Of a DNA stretch of 16,992 bases, positions 15,280 to 16,992 are shown one piece after another. The translations under genes and the position numbers were made by a program. The notes beneath the pieces are model-generated. The model had not been told where the DNA came from and searched no databases. It saw nothing but the letters and a program-made list of their open reading frames with translations. The DNA comes from Oscillospiraceae bacterium. Its GTDB lineage: Bacteria; Bacillota; Clostridia; Oscillospirales; Oscillospiraceae. The stretch's first letter is position 1. The number at the start of each line of letters is the position of its first letter. The stretch spans positions 1 to 16,992 of the forward strand of contig JAEDIZ010000042.1 of the NCBI GenBank assembly GCA_016296635.1, written 5' to 3'.

Positions 15280-15289
15280 GCAAAGCATT
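15260..15289. promoter_or_regulatory. 11-bp inverted repeat over the LysR promoter
   Basis: AATGCTTTGCT (15260-15270) and AGCAAAGCATT (15279-15289) are perfect inverted arms around 8 nt. The dyad covers the -35 and most of the spacer of the promoter at 15251-15279, as an operator would. It also lies about 46 nt after the metallohydrolase stop and is followed on that strand by a T-rich stretch, so a terminator role is an alternative. Confidence 0.6.
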
Positions 15290-15334
15290 CACATCAGGCA
15301 TCTTTTTTTGTTCGGCTCTCACCAGAATCGAGGA

Positions 15335-16213
15335 TCAATTCCCTGCCTCATCGAATTTCTGACGGTTTTTCTCCAACGCTGAAAGGAAAATATGCCATGC
15401 CTCCGGATTGATGAAAGGATTCTTCTCTTCGGGGTTTTCCAGCATCCATGCTCTTTTTTCCAGTGTACAGTTCTGAGACGGGTGATTGCCCATCAGAATA
15501 TCGACCGGTTCATCCCACAGCTTCAGAATCGACTGCCGCATCGCCTCACTCTTCCCCACGGGCAGACCCCTATCCAGACAGTACTGCTTATACATCGTCA
15601 AAGTTCCTACGCCGCCGTAATATCCCGCCCGCAGCGTCCGGCTGCCGTCTGTGACATCAAAGAAAAACGCCATAGTACCGTAGGTATGGCCCGGAGCCAG
15701 TACGCAGCGGATCGCAGTATTGCCGAGCTGGATCACATCACCGTCCTGAATTTCTTCATCCGGCCATGCAATCTCATTATATGGCATCGGGCCGGACTCT
15801 ACCAGCGCAAGCTTCGGATTCTCTCTCAGCAGCTGCGTATCCACGCTGCTCATAAAGACTTTGCAGCCATAGAGTCTGCGCAGCTCGTTGCTGCTTCCGA
15901 AATGATCGAAATGGCCATGTGACTGGATGATGTACCGGATATTCTTCGGATCAAAGCCGATTCTGCGGATTGACTCCAAAATCAGATGGGTTGTATGACC
16001 GTATCCGGTATCAAACAGGATCAGTCCGTCGCCGGTATCGATCAGATGCATACAGACCTTCTTGTCACCCACATAGTATAAATTACCGAAAATCTGAAAC
16101 GGCTCCACCCAATACTCTGCCGGTCTTGCATAGAAGTCCTGCAGTTTCGGAGCAAAAGTATCAAACGCATCCCGATAGCTGCGGATTGGTGCAAATCTGC
16201 ACTCTTCGTACAT
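15335..16213 (-). CDS. MBL-fold metallohydrolase
   Basis: A 292-aa soluble hydrolase with a metallo-beta-lactamase fold. Zinc ligands are visible: HGHFDH (His99, His101, Asp103, His104) after FDTGYG, His176 in LAPGHTYGTM, and His244 in MGNHPSQN. The HGHFDH spacing and the late GNHP histidine resemble the subclass-B3-like branch. There is no N-terminal signal peptide, so a secreted beta-lactamase role is unlikely; the substrate is not predictable (lactones, thioesters and phosphodiesters are all known in the superfamily). AGGAGGA lies 7-8 nt before the ATG at 16213. It diverges from spoIIID and precedes the LysR gene, which may regulate it. Confidence 0.88.
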   Translation of the reverse strand: MYEECRFAPIRSYRDAFDTFAPKLQDFYARPAEYWVEPFQIFGNLYYVGDKKVCMHLIDTGDGLILFDTGYGHTTHLILESIRRIGFDPKNIRYIIQSHGHFDHFGSSNELRRLYGCKVFMSSVDTQLLRENPKLALVESGPMPYNEIAWPDEEIQDGDVIQLGNTAIRCVLAPGHTYGTMAFFFDVTDGSRTLRAGYYGGVGTLTMYKQYCLDRGLPVGKSEAMRQSILKLWDEPVDILMGNHPSQNCTLEKRAWMLENPEEKNPFINPEAWHIFLSALEKNRQKFDEAGN

Positions 16214-16239
16214 GGATCATTCCTCCTGTATTTTTTCTG

Positions 16240-16268
16240 ATAGTAGCATATTTTTCCTCATACTTCAA
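16240..16268 (-). promoter_or_regulatory. promoter of the MBL-fold gene
   Basis: On the minus strand TTGAAG (16268-16263) and TACTAT (16245-16240) are 17 nt apart, with the ATG about 27 nt after the -10. Its -35 overlaps a SpoIIID-box-like sequence and one arm of a short dyad. Confidence 0.55.
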
Positions 16269-16282
16269 GACAGCCTTTGTCT
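16266..16282. promoter_or_regulatory. candidate SpoIIID site / AGACA-TGTCT dyad
   Basis: CAAGACAGCC (16266-16275) matches the SpoIIID consensus WWRRACARNY at 9 of 10 positions. The same bases form a dyad AGACA (16268-16272) N5 TGTCT (16278-16282). It lies between the divergent MBL and spoIIID genes. Confidence 0.35.
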
Positions 16283-16289
16283 GCCGGGC

Positions 16290-16317
16290 GTATAAACCGA
16301 ATTATCCTTCATATATT
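16290..16317 (+). promoter_or_regulatory. sigma-E-like promoter of spoIIID (tentative)
   Basis: GTATAAA (16290-16296) and CATATATT (16310-16317) resemble sporulation sigma-E elements (-35 ending ATAWW; -10 CATACANT), with a 13-nt spacer against the usual 14. Start would be near 16324, 13 nt before the ribosome site. The match is imperfect. Confidence 0.35.
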
Positions 16318-16349
16318 CTTAAAGAAGCACACAGTCTGGAGGTGCCCAT

Positions 16350-16598
16350 ATGAGAGACGATCTTGAACAGCGGGCGCAGGAGCTCGCCGTCTACATGATT
16401 GAGAACCGCACTACCATCCGTGCTGCGGCAAAGAAATTCGGGATATCGAAATCTACCGTACATAAGGATCTGTCAGAGCGGCTTGAGAACGTCAACCGCC
16501 CTCTTTATCAGCAGGTCAAGGAAATACTGGACTGCAATAAGGCTGAACGCCATATTCGCGGCGGAATGGCCACACGAAAAAAATACAAAGGCATCTGA
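16350..16598 (+). CDS. spoIIID: sporulation transcriptional regulator SpoIIID
   Basis: Small DNA-binding protein that switches gene expression in the mother cell from the sigma-E to the sigma-K programme during endospore formation. It is 82 aa, the normal size being 80-95. RAQELAVYMIENRTTIRAAA leads into a helix-turn-helix (AAKKFGISKSTVHKDLSERL, about 26-45). The C-terminal part has NRPLYQQVKEILDCNKAERH and then IRGGMATRKKY, the conserved basic helix that contacts flanking DNA. TGGAGGTG precedes the ATG by about 6 nt. It is monocistronic. Its presence points to a spore-forming lineage. In Bacillus the gene is sigma-E dependent and autoregulated; the site candidates upstream fit that idea but are inferred. 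Confidence 0.96.
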   Translation: MRDDLEQRAQELAVYMIENRTTIRAAAKKFGISKSTVHKDLSERLENVNRPLYQQVKEILDCNKAERHIRGGMATRKKYKGI

Positions 16599-16603
16599 AA
16601 AGA

Positions 16604-16633
16604 GGCGGGGCGTACAGCATTGTATGTCCCGCC
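16604..16633 (+). terminator. hairpin after spoIIID, no U-tract
   Basis: GGCGGGGCGTACA (16604-16616) pairs with TGTATGTCCCGCC (16621-16633) over 13 bp with two G-T wobbles and a GCAT loop. CTAAAG follows rather than T-residues, so termination would be inefficient or Rho-assisted. It begins 5 nt after the stop. Confidence 0.5.
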
Positions 16634-16723
16634 CTAAAGATGTCCTCCGCACCCGGATAGTATCTGTTTTGAATGCGTTCCTGCACGGATTCGGCTCTCC
16701 CATCGTTCTGCAGTAAATGATGC

Positions 16724-16757
16724 AAAAAATTTATGAGCATCGTAAAAAATTTATGAG
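16724..16757. repeat. two 14-bp direct repeats upstream of the serC promoter
   Basis: AAAAAATTTATGAG occurs at 16724-16737 and again at 16744-16757, exactly 20 bp apart, and the second copy ends 8 nt before the -35. Spacing of two helical turns puts both on the same DNA face. They may be activator sites or phased A-tracts acting as an UP-type element. Confidence 0.7.
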
Positions 16758-16765
16758 AAAACGGG

Positions 16766-16794
16766 TTGATTCTTCGGATATAAAGGTATATACT
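16766..16794 (+). promoter_or_regulatory. promoter of serC
   Basis: TTGATT (16766-16771) and TATACT (16789-16794) are 17 nt apart. The transcript would start near 16801 with a leader of about 93 nt that can fold (GACAG 16822-16826 with CTGTC 16839-16843 or 16846-16850, and GCGG 16807-16810 with CCGC 16852-16855). Confidence 0.6.
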
Positions 16795-16893
16795 GAACAT
16801 AGAAAAGCGGTTTTCATCGTTGACAGATGTTTTTGATTCTGTCGGCTGTCGCCGCAAATAATGGAATAACAACACATTGAGGAGGATTTTTCA

Positions 16894-16992
16894 ATGAATT
16901 ACGGTCGTACCTTTAATTTCTCCGCAGGCCCCGCTATGATGCCGGAATCCGTTCTGGAAGAGATCCGCGATGAAATGATGAACTACCGCGGC
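16894..16992 (+). CDS. serC: phosphoserine aminotransferase, N-terminal part
   Basis: Second enzyme of serine synthesis: transfers the amino group of glutamate to 3-phosphohydroxypyruvate with pyridoxal phosphate (also used in pyridoxine synthesis in some bacteria). Only 33 residues are in the window, but GRTFNFSAGPAMMPESVLEE followed by NYRG is the highly conserved SerC opening (NFSAGPA...P..VL). TGAGGAGG lies 8 nt before the ATG. The gene runs off the right edge. serA would be expected next, but this cannot be seen. Confidence 0.92.
   Translation, partial: MNYGRTFNFSAGPAMMPESVLEEIRDEMMNYRG

Noticed and set aside
15335..16213. True secreted metallo-beta-lactamase (antibiotic resistance)
   Set aside because: The zinc motif is general to the MBL superfamily, and there is no signal peptide or resistance context.
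16328..16335. CACACAGT as a sigma-E -10 for spoIIID
   Set aside because: Good match to CATACANT, but the transcript would start within the ribosome-binding site at 16337-16344, leaving no usable leader.

Overview
The window reads as chromosomal DNA of an endospore-forming Clostridia-type Firmicute, most like the Oscillospirales/Ruminococcaceae side of the class. The grounds are strong AGGAGG-type ribosome sites, sigma-A-like promoters with 17-nt spacers, a base composition near half G+C by eye, an intact spoIIID, a membrane-anchored XRE regulator and a HAAT-type amino-acid ABC transporter. Gene content is largely metabolic core. There is no IS element, phage gene, CRISPR array, rRNA or tRNA that I can see.

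Layout. 1-54 (-): first codons of a probable alpha/beta hydrolase. 190-1298 (+): RluA-family pseudouridine synthase overlapping an O6-alkylguanine-DNA alkyltransferase (ogt). 1346-1876 (-): Cys-rich DUF2284 protein. 2047-2643 (+): XRE regulator with four membrane helices and its own promoter and terminator. 2829-5296 (+): asnA-asnS, which makes asparagine and then charges it on tRNA-Asn, with a near-consensus promoter and a strong terminator. 5495-10302 (+): complete livKHMGF-type branched-chain (or related) amino-acid ABC transporter in one operon, closed by a long bidirectional hairpin. 10409-13610 (-): translationally coupled MFS transporter and GH2 glycosidase, a transport-plus-hydrolysis pair. 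13730-14011 (-): SemiSWEET/PQ-loop-like small membrane protein. 14211-15110 (-): LysR regulator. 15335-16213 (-): MBL-fold metallohydrolase, divergent from 16350-16598 (+) spoIIID. 16894-end (+): start of serC.

Functional picture. Two blocks concern amino acids (asparagine synthesis and charging plus HAAT import; serine synthesis at the right edge). One block concerns carbohydrates (MFS + GH2, with the SemiSWEET-like gene upstream on a separate transcript). A LysR regulator and a metallohydrolase lie next to the sporulation regulator spoIIID.

I found no clear new multi-gene system. The observations most worth a second look are: a C-terminal tail on the MFS transporter carrying a GIIGGEDGPTAIFV motif, very like the conserved IIGGADGPT segment of sodium-pump decarboxylase beta subunits; an 11-bp perfect dyad covering the promoter upstream of the LysR gene; a 14-bp direct repeat spaced exactly 20 bp just upstream of the serC promoter; and the compact MBL/spoIIID intergenic region, where a SpoIIID-box-like sequence overlaps the -35 of the divergent gene. 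Starts were chosen by ribosome-site spacing, and several differ from the longest open frame.
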